64,000 nucleotides of DNA from Syncephalastrum monosporum B8922 (GCA_000697355.1 JNEN01001256.1:248001-312000); one strand, 5' to 3'; numbered from the stretch's first letter, positions 1 through 13,107 are shown. The notes: generated from the letters alone by a model not told the origin. Made by a program: numbers and translations.

Positions 1-507
1 GCGCTTCTTGAAATACCCTCGCGGTGGAGAGGCTACCTACAAGGAGCCCGTGCGTGCGGGTGCAGTAAGTTCTTGTAGAAAAGGAAAAACCAACCCACTC
101 TTATATTACCATCTACAAAGCACAGCGACTACGGCTCCATCACCTTGCTCTTCCAAAAGGACGTGCCTGGTCTCGAAGTGCAAGGTGCAACCCGTTCCGG
201 CTGGGTCTCGGCCCCGCTCATTGACAACGCTATCCTTGTTAACGTCGGCGACCAAATGGAGTTCTGGACGAACGGCTTGTTCAAGTCGACTCTTCACCGT
301 GTCACTTTCCTGCCTGAGCACAGCCACCTCGATCGCTATTCGATGCCTTTCTTTGTCCACCCTGAGGATGCCGTGATGCTGTCACCTATTCCCAGCAAGG
401 TAGTACCGCAGAAAGAGTCCCAAGATGAGGAAATCATTTCGGCAGGTGAGCATCTTCGCCGTCGCTTAGAGGCCACCTATGGTTTCGAGTCAAAGAAGGA
501 AGCATGA
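1..507 (+). CDS. 2-oxoglutarate/Fe(II)-dependent oxygenase, C-terminal part (gene begins before the window)
   Basis: This is the C-terminal half of an isopenicillin-N-synthase-type 2OG-Fe(II) dioxygenase, a cytosolic enzyme class that uses Fe(II) and 2-oxoglutarate to oxidise small molecules. Two exons are visible: 1-64 and 121-507, with a 56-nt GT-AG intron between them. Joining them restores the motif AHSDYGSITLLFQ, which carries the HxD iron ligands. The distal iron-binding His is in FKSTLHRVTF, and the RxS pair that binds 2-oxoglutarate is in DRYSMPFF. The stop is at 505-507. The N-terminal helical domain lies outside the window, so substrate cannot be inferred. The family call is firm; the specific reaction is unknown. 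Confidence 0.9.
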
Positions 508-1176
508 AGCAAGGGCACATTGGAACCGGTATTTTGAATGTAATGTACGTATAGCATTTCATCATGACATGTAATATAAAAAAAGTGGCGTTAGCATTCT
601 ACTTCAAAGTGTTTGCCAAACAAAATTTTAATTCGAGAAGCCAAATGAGGGTATGACGGATGAATATGCCTGATATGTGCGAATTTTTGTACTGAAACAC
701 AATGTACGGAACGGGTCAAGGAAGAAGATGAGCTCAAAAATATTGGGATGCTACCTGATAGAGCAGATCAACCATCCTGTTCATGCTTGGATCGGCATAA
801 AGCAAAGCCTATACTTTTCAATGACTAGATATTGGTGCCCTGTATAACCATGGTTTGAAGACTGCTTCATGGCATAAGTCTTCTCTTTTTCGAGAGTAGT
901 TTTGAAGATACCGTTCGCAAGGTGTAAAACGTTGAGATTTAATCTATGTTATTGGTCTAGTGGATATGGGGCTCCACTACGAGCCGCTTGGTCTCACCTA
1001 ACTTGACTTTGCTGACACGGGGTTAGCTAGCTATCCTAAACACGAATTTAAAAATGCTGTGACAACACATAGAGTAATATATAATGCAGAAATGTCTATG
1101 AGTATTTATTTTCAAGAGAGCGCCAGGCTACTCTTATTAATGTGTATAATAGAGGTAAAAAAAGGTAATATGGAGT
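508..1176. other. Intergenic region between convergent genes
   Basis: AT-rich spacer between the 3' ends of the oxygenase and the thaumatin-like gene. I see only possible 3' untranslated sequence and no supported gene. Confidence 0.5.
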
Positions 1177-1908
1177 TTAGTTGCCAGAGGGGCAGAAAGT
1201 GACGGTGTAACCAGAAGCCTGGCACTGGTAGGTCGAGGACTTGTCATCATAGGCATACGAGTAAGCGTCGGGGCAGGACTCCTTGACAGACTTGGAGTAC
1301 ATATTTGGAGAGCACTTGTCGGGAGTGCCGTTGGAACCAGAGCAGCAGTATTCATCCGTCTTGAAGCGAGAGCAGGCAGACTGGCAGCCGACCTCCTTGC
1401 CATTCTCGTACACCTTGAGCTCGCTAGGGCAGCTGGGAGCCTTGGAGCACGAGGGCGAGCCGCATTGGTACTTGCCCTCACCACCGCCCTTCTTGCCGTC
1501 AATGGGAGAGATGCTTACAGGCAGGTTGAAGCCGTCGACCAGCGACAGGTCATAGTAATCGTTGCCACCTGCACCCTTGAAAGTGAACTCGGCCAGCGAG
1601 GCGGGGTGACCGGCACCGGCAGGCTGGGAGCACTCGTCGCCACTGCATTGCTGACGAGCCCAGAAACGGCCTTGCCACTTGCTATCAAAAGGATAGCTCT
1701 TGGACGAGCCCTGGGCAACATGGTCGGACTGGGCAGAACTTTGGCCGTTGGTGAGATGGCCAACATCGAGATCGTAACCGCAGTCGTTCTTGACAACAAT
1801 CTGGACACCGCTACCATTAGAGTCGCCGCCACCTGAAGTGGAATTGTCGGCAGCAGCAGCGAGACCAAGGAGGGCAGCGATAGAGACGTACTTGAGGGAG
1901 GTATACAT
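1177..1908 (-). CDS. Secreted thaumatin-like protein
   Basis: Single-exon gene for a 243-residue thaumatin-like (PR-5 type) protein. The N-terminus MYTSLKYVSIAALLGLAAAA is a clear signal peptide, so the product should be secreted or wall-associated. The rest is rich in paired cysteines, with family landmarks in order: a CGYDLDVGH strand, GRFWARQQC (conserved Arg), AEFTFKG (conserved Glu), YYDLSLVDGFNLP (acidic-cleft Asp residues), then the cysteine-rich domain with CCSGSNGTPDKC and a C-terminal YTVTFCPSGN. In plants and fungi such proteins bind or cleave beta-glucans or act as antifungals or stress proteins; the role here is inference. Serine/glycine-rich linker residues 21-32 precede the domain. 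A TATA-like box lies 59 nt upstream. Confidence 0.93.
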   Translation of the reverse strand: MYTSLKYVSIAALLGLAAAADNSTSGGGDSNGSGVQIVVKNDCGYDLDVGHLTNGQSSAQSDHVAQGSSKSYPFDSKWQGRFWARQQCSGDECSQPAGAGHPASLAEFTFKGAGGNDYYDLSLVDGFNLPVSISPIDGKKGGGEGKYQCGSPSCSKAPSCPSELKVYENGKEVGCQSACSRFKTDEYCCSGSNGTPDKCSPNMYSKSVKESCPDAYSYAYDDKSSTYQCQASGYTVTFCPSGN

Positions 1909-1966
1909 GTTTAGAAATAAAGACAGATAAGAGGGATAACGGATTTGAGCTTACCAGAGGATGCCC

Positions 1967-1974
1967 TTTTTATA
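1967..1974 (-). promoter_or_regulatory. TATA box of the thaumatin-like gene
   Basis: Reads TATAAAAA on the minus strand, 59 nt upstream of the start codon at 1908 and correctly oriented. This spacing suits a short 5' leader. Confidence 0.6.
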
Positions 1975-4900
1975 CACGAAATGAATTGTGCCTTGGAAGT
2001 TGAAACAGAGTATTTTGTTTCTCACTGATCAGTGCGCCACAGCACAAATGAAAAGGCGTAGGTTTGTCGGTCATTGGTAGCCCGTGCGTTCATGTGGACT
2101 GTGATCCACATCTATTCCGCAGTCTGAAACGGAAATTTGTTTATCATCTTTCTGGGTACCTTGAATATCCGTTAACCGCACGCATTATTGACTATGTCTC
2201 AGATTTAGGTCTTGGATTGAAACATCAGGAACCGAATAGACTGTGCCTAGAAGCTTTTTTTCTGCCTTTTAGTTCAACGGAGAACATCACTAGTCTTGTT
2301 TGTCCGTGAAATGAAACGGATCCATCGCCATAGTGCGTGACGTAGATTACTTTATGAGGCTCAATTGAAATTGGGGACTCTTACGTTCTGGCGGCGGGAC
2401 TGTTCGGCAACTTTTTTCTAATATGTATAACTGACTGACTCTGACTCAGGCTACGGATGCAGCATAGCCGCTAGGCAAACCTTACACTACATTTTACAGC
2501 GCTTACCGCCGATCTGCCAATGTACACATTGATTCGTGTCTCATAACTATCCAACAATTTGACATGGAGCATATCAAGTGGAGGTATGGACAGTGCTCTC
2601 CAATTGAACATTAAATCCTATATCTTCCAAGGCATGTTTTCTCCATTTATGGTTTTTTTTTCTATCGAGTTGTGACAGAGATCAAATGCACTGGGCTACT
2701 TTGTTTATCCAAGTTACTTTAGTAGGGTCTATTCATTCAAACGACCAGGTTTGATGAGTGAGGTCTCTTCTCGAGAAGTTTGTCCACTCTTTCGTTGGCT
2801 CATTGGACGTGTGGCAATGACGTCATTCAACAAGCTCCGGGGTATGCTCTGTTAATCATGATGGGCCGAAACGAGAGGAGCAGCGACAGCATTCATATTT
2901 ACCAAAGCGAGTCTGGCTCCCGATACAGATGTCCTCGTTTTGGAGATCTTGAGGTTGTCGCGACTGGCTGGAAAGCTGAGCACAAACAACGCCAAACCAG
3001 TGTGCTGGTGATATGAGCTGGCACATATCCACTCATTAAGCTGCTTTGAACATGTCGGTTGTTAACCTGCCCAATGTCTTTGAGTGAGCAAAAGGGCATA
3101 TGGAAAAAGGTCGGCGATTGAGATCCCCTTCACTGAGACATATATTCTTTTGGTGCTGAACAACACAGCATTTGCATTTATTGAGCCGAGTCGCTTATAG
3201 GTTGTGAGATCGCTCATTGCATGCTAGAGGACCCTGAGGAGCTCAAAGTAGGCATGGCCCGCCTTTGTGCAAGAAGCGCAACCAATTGGAGGATCTCAAG
3301 CGTCCGTGCCCAGAGGATTCCAAATCGACCGTCAGAATGAGCAACAGATTTACCCGGTCATCGAGGCGGTCAACCGCGTTTTAGCTTTTGTATTGGGTAC
3401 TTAATTTTGGAAGTGGTTTAGGGTTAACAGGTTCAACTATTTTAAAAAATCGATTTGCATAAGTTTTTGATGAAGTTAACTTATTGTCATTTGCTATCAA
3501 TGTTTCAAGAATGAAGGTAGCCTTTTGATGCCGGTCCGTATATTGTGTGGGTACCTGCGGACTTGAATATTTCCAGTCTCACGCACAGTTCTAGTTGCTT
3601 GCTAAAGTGATGCTGTACTGCTTCAGCAGCAAGGTGGACATGAACGACCGAGGAGTGGCACGTTCGGTAGCTGCAGTCATTGGGCGCTCTGGAAGAGGTC
3701 AGGACATGAGTACGAGGTCCACCCCTCGCATATTCATACCAGACTTATACGCCCAATAAATATATTTGACAGACGTGCAATCAGGATATACGTCAAAGGA
3801 TGAATGACTGGTTTATTGTTGTTTGTAACAGTCGCAGGCATGTACAGTATTATAAAAGCTATAGATTCCCTGATTTAGGCGGGGCCCTGTCAGCGTATCG
3901 TCATACCCAGGGCTACATACCCCTGAATCTCGCCAAGCTTTGGATACAGAGGTAGACAGACGGACTCTGCTGAGCCTGATGTCATTGTTCGTCCGATGAG
4001 GTAGCACAACCATCGAAGCAGGGTTAAATTGTTACACAAAATGCCTCGATACTGACTTTTTATCTAGAAGGAAGAGAAAAAGGACTGCTTGGGACCTTGC
4101 CTAATGTCCTATCTCGCATCGCATATAATTAGTAGCTGTACTCTGAGAGACTAGCAATAAAATAAACAGTATCACGAGGATAATCAATAAATATGCGCTT
4201 GCTAAAGCTATACTTGCCCTCTTTAGTTGTCCTTACTGAATTGAAACATGAGAACAGGCTTTCACAGTATTTAACTCCAAATGCATGTGGCCAACGATAC
4301 AACGATACGGCAGTGAGGTGCTCTCATATTTTGACTTCATATGCTACTGAAGTATCAGGATGTATCTACACATGTAGAAACGCCCATTGACCATAACTAT
4401 GTACGACATTGGCATCTTTCTGGAAGCGTCATGCCGAAATTCAGATTCCGCCAGTTATGATAAAAGTTAAAATCGCAAATAGGGACATCCTTTTTGGGGA
4501 GGTTTGAATTTAATTTGGATAGACTTTTAAGGTTCATGACTCTCCCGAGGTTACTGAATGTAGAGCTGCATCATTGCTCTACGTCAGAGTAAGAGACTGA
4601 AGAAATAAAAACGTATGTGTGGTCTCGAACTTGGGTCCATCATGCACGGTGCCTCCCGTCAATCGTGGTGGTATTATGACTACTCTGCCCTATTCTGCCT
4701 TCTCCGTTTCTGCGACGTGGCTGCATAGGATAAAGAGAGCTAATCATAATGACAAATGATACGTTAGATGGAGGTCACTCCGATGATAATCTAAACCGCA
4801 CATTTATGTTTCTTCTCTCTCGTGAGATAAGCTAGTATAGGCTGCTGTACCCTAGAGGTGTGCTTTCACCTTTTGGGATTTAGGCTTACGGCATCGTGTT

Positions 4901-6818
4901 TCCAATGAACATAAGAGCACACTTGAACAAGAGGCACAGGTACACTTTCTGGTACTCATGCGCTATTTTCTTTGCGCGGGTACTTGCGGGAGTTTAGAGC
5001 TGAAGCCGAAACACGAAGGAAGCCTTGGCCCAAGGAAGATGCAACCTTTTCTATGTTGGTGGTGCATCTGATGATAATATATGCCGGACGCACGCACGCA
5101 TTTACGCACGAAGGAGTTTTTGACCTGCGGGTAACGTGAGCAACTTTAAAATGCTAATGGATTCACTCAGGGAAGAACAGAAGTAGCAGCGTTCACGTTT
5201 TGGGTGATCATTGCACTCGACTGAACTCGTATGACCTACTATAGATAGATCGGTGATCAAGTCTAGCCACGTGTGTTTGGGCCAATCATGCTGCTGTGTT
5301 CAACCTTTTTCTGTTACGCTTGACGTCGAATTGGGAGCGCGAAGAAATGGTAACTCAAAAGCGCCTTTGTTCAGCGCCAGTGACTTGTCAAATAAAACGA
5401 AATAAGTTTAACCATTCAGGAGCGGATGATGCAGCAGATTGCTCACAAAAAAGCCGGAGGTTGAGACTCCGTGTACTGAGCGTAAAATGCTGCAAAAAAA
5501 AAAAAAATAGAGCGAGAGGGTCTGGAAGGTTCTTGGCTCCTTTTCGTCGGTAGTAACCGCATCGAGCCTGCACTTGATTGTACGACTTGAGTGATCAAGG
5601 GGTTAACTGAAGCAGCAGCGGTGGGGAATGAAGGCACACACACGTACGTCGACTGGAGTTATTTGAGTATGTGAGGGACATAGGGCCCTTGCGGCGATCT
5701 TGACCATGCGAATAGGAAAATGAAGTCCGCTTTAAGTGATGCATGACGAAATGGAGGGTCGGATCTGGCCCTATTTGTCGGAGACCATTCTTTACGACTT
5801 TCACTCCATGGCAACACAGCGGTAGGAAGCAGAAGAGCGCAGCAATACGAGCATTCATCCCCGCTCTTGACCAAAGAAGTTACTCATATATACACGTAGC
5901 CTATCTTTATTCTAGAAAGCGTTAGCTTGCCAAACGGGATGCTTTCCGCTATTTTGGGTAAAGAACCAAAAAAGTATACTCTGCATTATAATGATTGCCA
6001 GTGGTGAAACAACAATGTCGTGGCAGGTATCAAGAATGGATAACGTACACATCATCACTGGCCAAAGCTTGAATACATCTCAGGGATATTTACCTTATAG
6101 CAGGTCAGGCCTCCTCCTGCTGGCCAAAATCCAACAATCCAGCAGATATATCTGGTTTGAACAGGTGGACATATTTTTGCCGCCGGTTGCTTTTGGGAGA
6201 GGAATAATCACCATTACGTCAGGAAGGCCTGAACGTAAGGTACTAGACTCTTCCAGACACACAGATATGCCTCGGCTGTATGTCCGAGCAACTAGAATGA
6301 GCAAAATGATATAACCAGAAGAAGTGGGGAGAGCATAGCTTTTTTATTTATAAAAGAAAAAACAAAAGATTGATACATATGCCCACTTTGAAGAGGGAGT
6401 TTTATATGTGATGCGTGGAGCAGAGAAGGACACAGATAGAGGACACGCTAAACTAATACTGTAAAAATAAAGAAGAGGATGTTGGAGAAGGCGAAAGCGA
6501 CCAAAAGGAGCGTAGCTCGCGAGCAACAAACAAGGTCATTTGAATCACACGGGCACTCTAAGGTATTATATTATTGAAAAGAGTGTTCGGTTTGTCTCAC
6601 CGTTGGAGCGCTCGTGACGGGGACGAAAAAGTAAATCGTGATTTGACACTTACAGCTGACTTTGGAATAGGCGGCCATGACGACATGTTGCACAGAGAAG
6701 GGTGAGCCGTGCCACCTAACCCGTCGTTCTGCTCATACTATTATTAAGTCTCCCTCTTTCGCTCTCTTTCTCTCCACCCCCCTCTTTTCCGGCCCGCGTT
6801 GGATGTTTCGTATTTGAC
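1975..6818. other. 4.8-kb gene-poor region
   Basis: AT-rich DNA with no open frame that I can tie to a protein family. The longest open frame (5991-6314, plus, 107 codons) has no signal peptide, domain or codon-bias signal and I do not call it. An imperfect CA/CG-rich patch lies near 5089-5110. A CT-rich stretch at about 6750-6790 leads into the phosphatase start and probably belongs to its promoter. Confidence 0.5.
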
Positions 6819-9360
6819 ATGAGCGTCACCTTTGAGTCACCCACTCATCGGACCTCGGCGAAGGAGGCCTACTTCACCCCGCTCAACATGCCTTCGCTCG
6901 ACGGCTCCACCACAACAACAAACAACGATGGTGCAAACACTCCATATTTCACTGCCCCCATCAACCCCGGCATTCACCAAGACTTTCTCAACGCCATTCA
7001 CCATCGCCACGCTTCACAGCCCGTGTTTACTTCCCCGCCTGCCGCCGCCGCCGCACCACCAACCAGCCCGCTCACCTTCTCCTTGAACAACACCGGCTCA
7101 TTGGCCCACCGTCGGTCCATGGGTCAACAAAGTCAACAACAACAACATCAACATCAACCTCATTTGCAAACCAAGCTGGCTGAGCCCGTGTCATGCCAGA
7201 GAATGCGGCAGCTGATTGACCTGCCCGATCGAGTGTTGGTGCTGGACGTGCGATCGTTCGTCCAGTTCTCGCATGCCCGCATTCGGACGGCCATCAATGT
7301 GTCGGTGCCCAACACGATCCTGAAACGCCCGACGTTTACGATGGACAAGCTGTACGAGGCTATTGTTCTTGACTCGGATCGGGATCGCCTCAAGCAATGG
7401 AGCCGCATGGAGTGCATTGTCGTGTACGACCAAAGCTCGCCGGTCTTCCCGCCCACCAGCTCCGGGGCGTATCTCATCAACAAACTCTCCGAGGCAGGCT
7501 ACAAGGGCCGCCTTGGGTTTCTGCAAGGCAAGAGGAAGAAGAAATGAGAACAAGCGGTTTCTGTGTGTGTTGCACATTGGGCTAACCTTATTATTTATAT
7601 TAGGCGGCTTCGATGCATTCTATTCTGCCCATGCCGACCAATGTGACGCCGCGCCGACAGGTGGCGGCAGAGCGACCAGTCCCGGCCGATCACTCCCGCT
7701 CCAGACCACCATCCGCGAAGAACCCCGTCACCATCACCTCCATCTCCACAATAGTAATAATAATAGTAATAACGGCAGTAGCAGCAACAGCAGCATCAGC
7801 CATGTTCCTCCTCATACGCAGTCGATGAAGAACAAGAAAAAGCCGTGCCTGACCTTGCCGCCCAACAAGCCTGGCGACATCGGCCCTTTCACGGCGCCCA
7901 TGATGCCCCATTTCGACAATCAAGCCTTCAACCCCTTCTTCTCGAATATCCGCCAAAACATGGAACTCTCGCACGGCCCCATTCGCGAGCGCTTCCCGAT
8001 TCGCCTCCCGCGCGGCTGCCAGGTCGACGCAGCCGGGCGGATCATCCTCCAAGAGCGGAGGTCACAGCAGAAGCCCCGCTGCGTGGCGGGTGTGAGCGAC
8101 ATTGACAAGGACGCGTCTGCCTTGCGCGGCCCGGACTGGCTGGCCCGAGCCGTGCGCGAGGACTCGGGCCCAAAGACGCTGGCCGAGATGTACGAAGCGC
8201 TCGAGCGGAAAGAGCAGCAGCGGCTCCAGAACATCATGTTCCATCATACAAAGCATACCCATGCCACCGACTTTCCCCTCAGTATCGTCGCCGGCCTTGA
8301 GATGGGCACGCTGAACCGTTACACCAACATCTGGCCTTTTGGTACGTATTTGCTTTTGTCGATATTGATGCCCGTGCATCCGCTCATCCACTTGCGTTTC
8401 GTTTACAGAATACAGCCGCGTGCGGATAAAGCAACCTCGCAATGGATCGACAGACTACATTAACGCCAGTTATGTCCAGTATTGTCGCTCTGAAAGCAGC
8501 AAAGGCTTGGACGTGACGCCTGACGCCGTGCAAGCCATGAAGGACCATACGTCGTCGCCTTACAGACGCTATATTTCGACCCAAGGCCCTCTGCCGGATA
8601 CGTTTGCCGACTTTTGGCAGGTGGTATGGGAGCAGAACTCGCGCGTTCTTGTCATGCTGACAAAGCAGGAAGAGATGAACAAGGTATGTGCGAGATGACA
8701 TGTGATGTGACGTGGTGAGATGTTCCATGGACATGAACTAAATGCATATATTCTTTTTATTTTTCTTTATTTCTATTTCGTGGGCAGATCAAATGCCACC
8801 AATACTGGCCCAGCCATGTGAATCAAACCGTGGAATACGGCCGCATCAAGGTCACGCTCTTGTCCGAGACGAAGAACCTGGTGTGCCGTGACAATAGCGA
8901 GGATGCTGTCTGGGTGCGCCACCTCGTGATCCAAGATGATACTTCATCCACGCGCCGCTCGGTGACGCACCTGCAATACACAGGTTGGATGGACTTTGGC
9001 GTGCCCGAGGATCCGGCCGGCACGTTGCAGGTGATTGCGGCCGCCGACGAAGCCCAAGTCCTGTTTGAGGCCCAAGAGCCGACGGGCCCGATGATTGTGC
9101 ATTGCTCGGCGGGCTGCGGTCGCTCGGGTGCATTTTGCGCGATCGACACAGTGATACGGCGGTTATTAGCCCATGATTTCGAGAACGACCAGGAAGACGT
9201 CCTCCTGGAGACAATCCACCGCTTCCGCGAGCAGCGCTTGAGCATGGTCCAGACCTTGCGACAGTTTGTTTTCTGTTACGAGGCCATTTGGTGGTGGTTG
9301 CTAGGTTATGGCGCTATGCCGCACAAGGCGAACGATGAAGATACAATGATGACGGATTAG
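6819..9360 (+). CDS. Protein tyrosine phosphatase with N-terminal rhodanese-like domain (MAPK-phosphatase type)
   Basis: Four exons (6819-7527, 7604-8341, 8409-8683, 8788-9360) give a 764-residue protein. Residues about 128-245 form a rhodanese-like domain ending FLQGGFDAFYSAHA; its active-loop position reads VVYDQSS, with Asp instead of the catalytic Cys, so it is probably a binding module. Residues about 480-755 are a classical PTP domain: WPFEYSRVRI, DYINASY, KCHQYWP, a WMDFGVP acid loop (Asp643) and the P-loop HCSAGCGRSG (Cys680, Arg686). This order matches fungal Pyp1/Pyp2/PTP2-3 phosphatases that dephosphorylate stress MAP kinases; the substrate is inferred. The Ser/Gln/Asn/His-rich linkers are low complexity. 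The first intron uses a GC donor (AAG|GCAAGA). Splice phases agree at all junctions. Confidence 0.93.
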
Positions 9361-9997
9361 AAGGATCCCCATCATTATACTTTCATTCTCACGTATTGTC
9401 TTTTTCTCCTTTTGTATATAGTCCAGGGTCATTTCAACGTAAAGTTCGCACTGTTTTGATTTTTTTTTTCTTTTTACTTCTCCTTTATAAACACCACATC
9501 CTCTCATTTCAATCTATCATGTGTTCATTTTTGATTTTATTCGATTCCGTCTAAGGATGCTGCGTAACCAATTGCACGGATAAGGTCGTGTAAATTAGGT
9601 GCTCATTAATGACATTCAGATGCTATGCGCACACGTGTAGGCATTAAGATAAACTTGACAGTTGACCTGACACCCCTGGGAAGCGCCATGCTTCCAGAAA
9701 TGAGCGGCCCTGAATTTGTAACAGGGTGCAAAGGATGAAAAATAGGTTACACTAACAAATGAAGCAGACCGAGCAATGAAATGTATGTAGGATGAAGCGG
9801 TTTATATAGAACACAAGGTAAATCATGGAAGGGAGTGGATAAATATATGAAACGAGAGGAAAAGTGTCTGTACAAAAAGGCAAAAGGAAAAAAAAGTGAT
9901 GGTAACGTGCATGAACGGGACGAGAACATTGCAATGGAAAAGGAAAAACGGAAAAAATAGAAAGGAAGAAGAAAGGAGCGAGTGAGAGAGTCAGAGT
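9361..9997. other. Intergenic region between convergent PTP and MDM34 genes
   Basis: Shared 3' region of two convergent genes, with AT-rich and T-rich stretches suited to 3' processing. No gene is visible. Confidence 0.5.
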
Positions 9998-11779
9998 CTA
10001 TGCCGGGGTAGCAGAAGAGGATGAGGAAGGCTTGTTATTCATCTGAAGACGAATAACTCGACGCTTTGGTATCTTCTTGTGCTGTCGGGGTATGGGACCG
10101 ACCTTCTTGCCCTGGTGTGGTAAACTGCGGAAGGTGGCATGGTCTATGGTGTAGGCAAATGGCGAGATGGTGCGGTTGTGACAAGTCAATTGAGCGAGTT
10201 TAGCAGCCAGGGCATTCTCGCTCGGGTCGACGACGACTTCTTGGTCGAGTGGCATGATCAAGGGCTGTACAGCCTCGGTGGAGGAGGGTAGACCAGGTCC
10301 CTCTGTGACATACCAGGGCGCATCGACGTCATCGGCGTAAATATCCGCAATGGAAGCCGCGAGCGACGATGACTCGTTAAGCGAAGAGGTGACGTCTTCT
10401 TCATCGTATCCATCGTCGTCAAAGTCATCGTCAAAGTCGTCGTCGAGGTCGTCGTCATCATGGAATTCCGCGGGCGCATGTTCGCGCGCGTGCTGCTCGA
10501 GCTGGTGATGGAGGTCGGAGAAGAGTGAATGGCGGTCTTGTTGCATGGCCGCAAAGCGTTTGCTATAGAGCTCGTTGAGGGTCGAGAGATTAGCAGCGGT
10601 GACGGGCGCGGTGGTGGTAGGCGTGGTCGAGGCAGACGCGGACTGCTGCTCGAGAAAGGCGTTCATGCGCTCGTTGTTATAGAGGTCGCTAAAGGTGCTA
10701 AAGCCAAGGGTGCCTTGGTCGAGGAAGTCGCTGCTGGCACTGCTTAGAAGATGAAGTGGCGGCGGGGGGGGTAAGTCGGGCATGGAGAGCGTGTCAAAGC
10801 GAGGCGATGCCTCGGTGGGAACAGCCGTGGTCGGGGTCGTGGCTGCACTGCGTGCCATGTTGGCATTGACACCGCGCGTGCCTGGGTCGGAAAAGACAGA
10901 CTGCGCGCCCTGCCGCCGCCGCCGCTGCCGCCGCTTCTCGAGCTTGCGCAAGTGCTCCCGCTTGAGTCGCTCCTCCTGCTGCTGCTTCTTGGCCTTTTCT
11001 TGCTCGCTCTGGAGATGCCGCAGACTGAGGTTGTGGATCATGACGGGTAAGTCTTCCTGGAACAGATTCCGGAGCTGCTTTTCGATTTCGCGCTGCAGAA
11101 AGTTGCGTACGCTTGTCACGCTGTCGAAGGTCGAGCTCACGAGGATGCTCTCGAGCGGGTCGTTCTTGAAAACCAAGGTGATGCCCTTAGTTTTGGAGAC
11201 GACGAGAACGACGATGCCTCGCAGCTTGAGGTCGCTGATACGGAGGAGCATCGGCACGACGAGCGGACGGTCGGCGGCGAGGATGCTCGGTCGCGTATGC
11301 CGTGGTAAATCGGACTGCTTTGCATGCATCGGATTCGCCTATCATATGCGTGACGCACGGATTATTTTCGTTAGCATGACTGCCTAGTCAAAATGACCGT
11401 CTTACGGCAGCAGCATACCTGGACTTTGGTTTGCAGCACAATATACGCATCACCTGCATAAGTCAATTTGAAAATACCACGAAACTTGTCGGTCGAGAGT
11501 TCACCAATCTCCAGAATCTCAAGCTCGGGTGGCTATAGGGGTCAATGAAAAAAGAGAGGGGGTGAGCACGTTTACGGAAAGGGAAGCGTATATGGAATGA
11601 ACAACAAACGAAAGATAAATTATATAGCTTACCGAAGTACCCATGTGAAGCTCCTTGACAGTAATATGGTCGACAATGTTTTTAGGCTTGTTGCCTTTGT
11701 TGAGGGCGGCTTCGAGTTGCGAGCGTGCTTCGACATAAAACTCGCTATCGAATTCTGGCCAGTTGAATCGGAACGCCAT
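9998..11779 (-). CDS. MDM34: MDM34, ERMES complex subunit with SMP domain
   Basis: Three exons (11779-11633, 11532-11419, 11338-9998) give 533 residues. The start [15 protein letters not shown], the motif [20 protein letters not shown] across the first junction and the following [18 protein letters not shown] are hallmarks of Mdm34. The SMP lipid-transfer domain occupies roughly residues 1-200, with [19 protein letters not shown] near its middle. Mdm34 is a mitochondrial outer-membrane component of the ER-mitochondria encounter structure, which moves phospholipids and anchors mtDNA nucleoids. A strongly acidic Asp/Glu tract lies mid-protein (about 10385-10460), and the tail is basic then Ser-rich. 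The other ERMES subunits are not in this window. Both introns are GT-AG and in phase 0. Confidence 0.93.
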
Positions 11780-13107
11780 GGTTGCGTTATTGAATTTCTT
11801 GTTTAGAACAAATCGGGTGTGCTGACTGTAAGCAAAGCCTCTTTAATTGTATGTAGGTATAAGCCTGTTGGACGGCTGGTAACGTGCTGTCGAATGGTGC
11901 CAATGTGTGCAAATGAGGGGGTATTTGTGTATAATAGAAGAAAAAAAAAAGTCGAGGGAGGGGAAGGCAAATGAGCGCAAGTAAAAGGCACGTGATTGGT
12001 CGAATTTTTTGGTGACAAGCCGGGTTCGAATAAGCAAGTGAGATACAAGAGTTTTGATTTTTTTGAGACGAGCGTGCACGTTCGTAGCAATACTCGTTTT
12101 GGTGCTAACAGGATATTAGAAGCAAAACAAACAATTTAAAGAGGACCACAAAAAGGTAGATTAACTCGAGAAAATAAAACACAAAGCGATAAAAGAATCC
12201 AGACTTGTTCTATCGCCAAGTTTTCTCCTTCCCCAGGGTGCCCATCGCACACCACCACACATACACACGCACACACTCACATCATTCCGACCGAGCGAGT
12301 AACACATGAGTCATTCGTCGAGTGGCACTAGCCATTTGGAATGCAGAAAGGAGCCAATTATACGCGCCTCCGTCCATTGCCTTCATGGAATTTTTTTACA
12401 CAACCAAAGCATTTGTGACACTCGTGGCTTTATGAAAGATAGGTTTTGTACGACTGAATTCGTATCACATCACATCTCACTGGAAATCTGCACGATGAGG
12501 GTCCGTTCCTTTCCTCCATAGACTCGGTGCCCTTTTTTTTTTGTGTGTGTGTGTTTTTTTCTCCTCACAGTAGTGGTATTAGCCACGCGGGCCTCATGCA
12601 AGGTGTCAATATAAAGAGAACCTAAAATTACTACCAGGTACAGAGTTACACTTGCCATAATGCATTAGTATATAGATATATTTCTCTGCCTTTTGCCCTC
12701 TCGGGGTGGCTTTAGCGTATTTTTCTTTATCTTTTATTTCGTTCTCCATTCGGCCATTGTCTTTATGTCACAGCCGAGTGGCGGAATACTATGCGGAACT
12801 TGTAAATAGGAAAGCCTTCGTGAATGCACCGAAAGGAGCTCCATCTGGGATTGCATGATGAAAGCTAATAAGATGAACGCTTTTACGTCATCCCCGGGTC
12901 TTCGGCAGCTTAGCGGGCCGAAACAAAAAAAAACAAAAATGCTTCCTATTTGACGAGCCCTTAGCACCGTCCGACAGTATATCCAAGACCCGATACGATT
13001 TTAAGATACAAACAAGAGTCTACTCCGTGAGCAGATGAACAGCAATGAGTCACAGGAAACTTGGAGGCGACAACAAACAGAAAGCAAAGGTATACGCGGA
13101 CAGGGCA
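11780..13107. other. Intergenic region upstream of MDM34
   Basis: Promoter side of MDM34. A CA-rich tract at 12253-12280 is followed by an ATG at 12306 that opens a 71-codon frame without any recognisable domain. It could be a leader plus a small ORF, but I do not support it as a gene. A TG/T-rich patch lies at 12530-12560. Confidence 0.4.

Noticed and set aside
4600..4700. tRNA-like boxes on the minus strand (AGTTCGAGACC with an upstream TAGGGCAGAG)
   Set aside because: The arms flanking the TTCGA loop do not pair and no acceptor stem forms, so it is not a tRNA. A tRNA-derived SINE cannot be shown from one copy.
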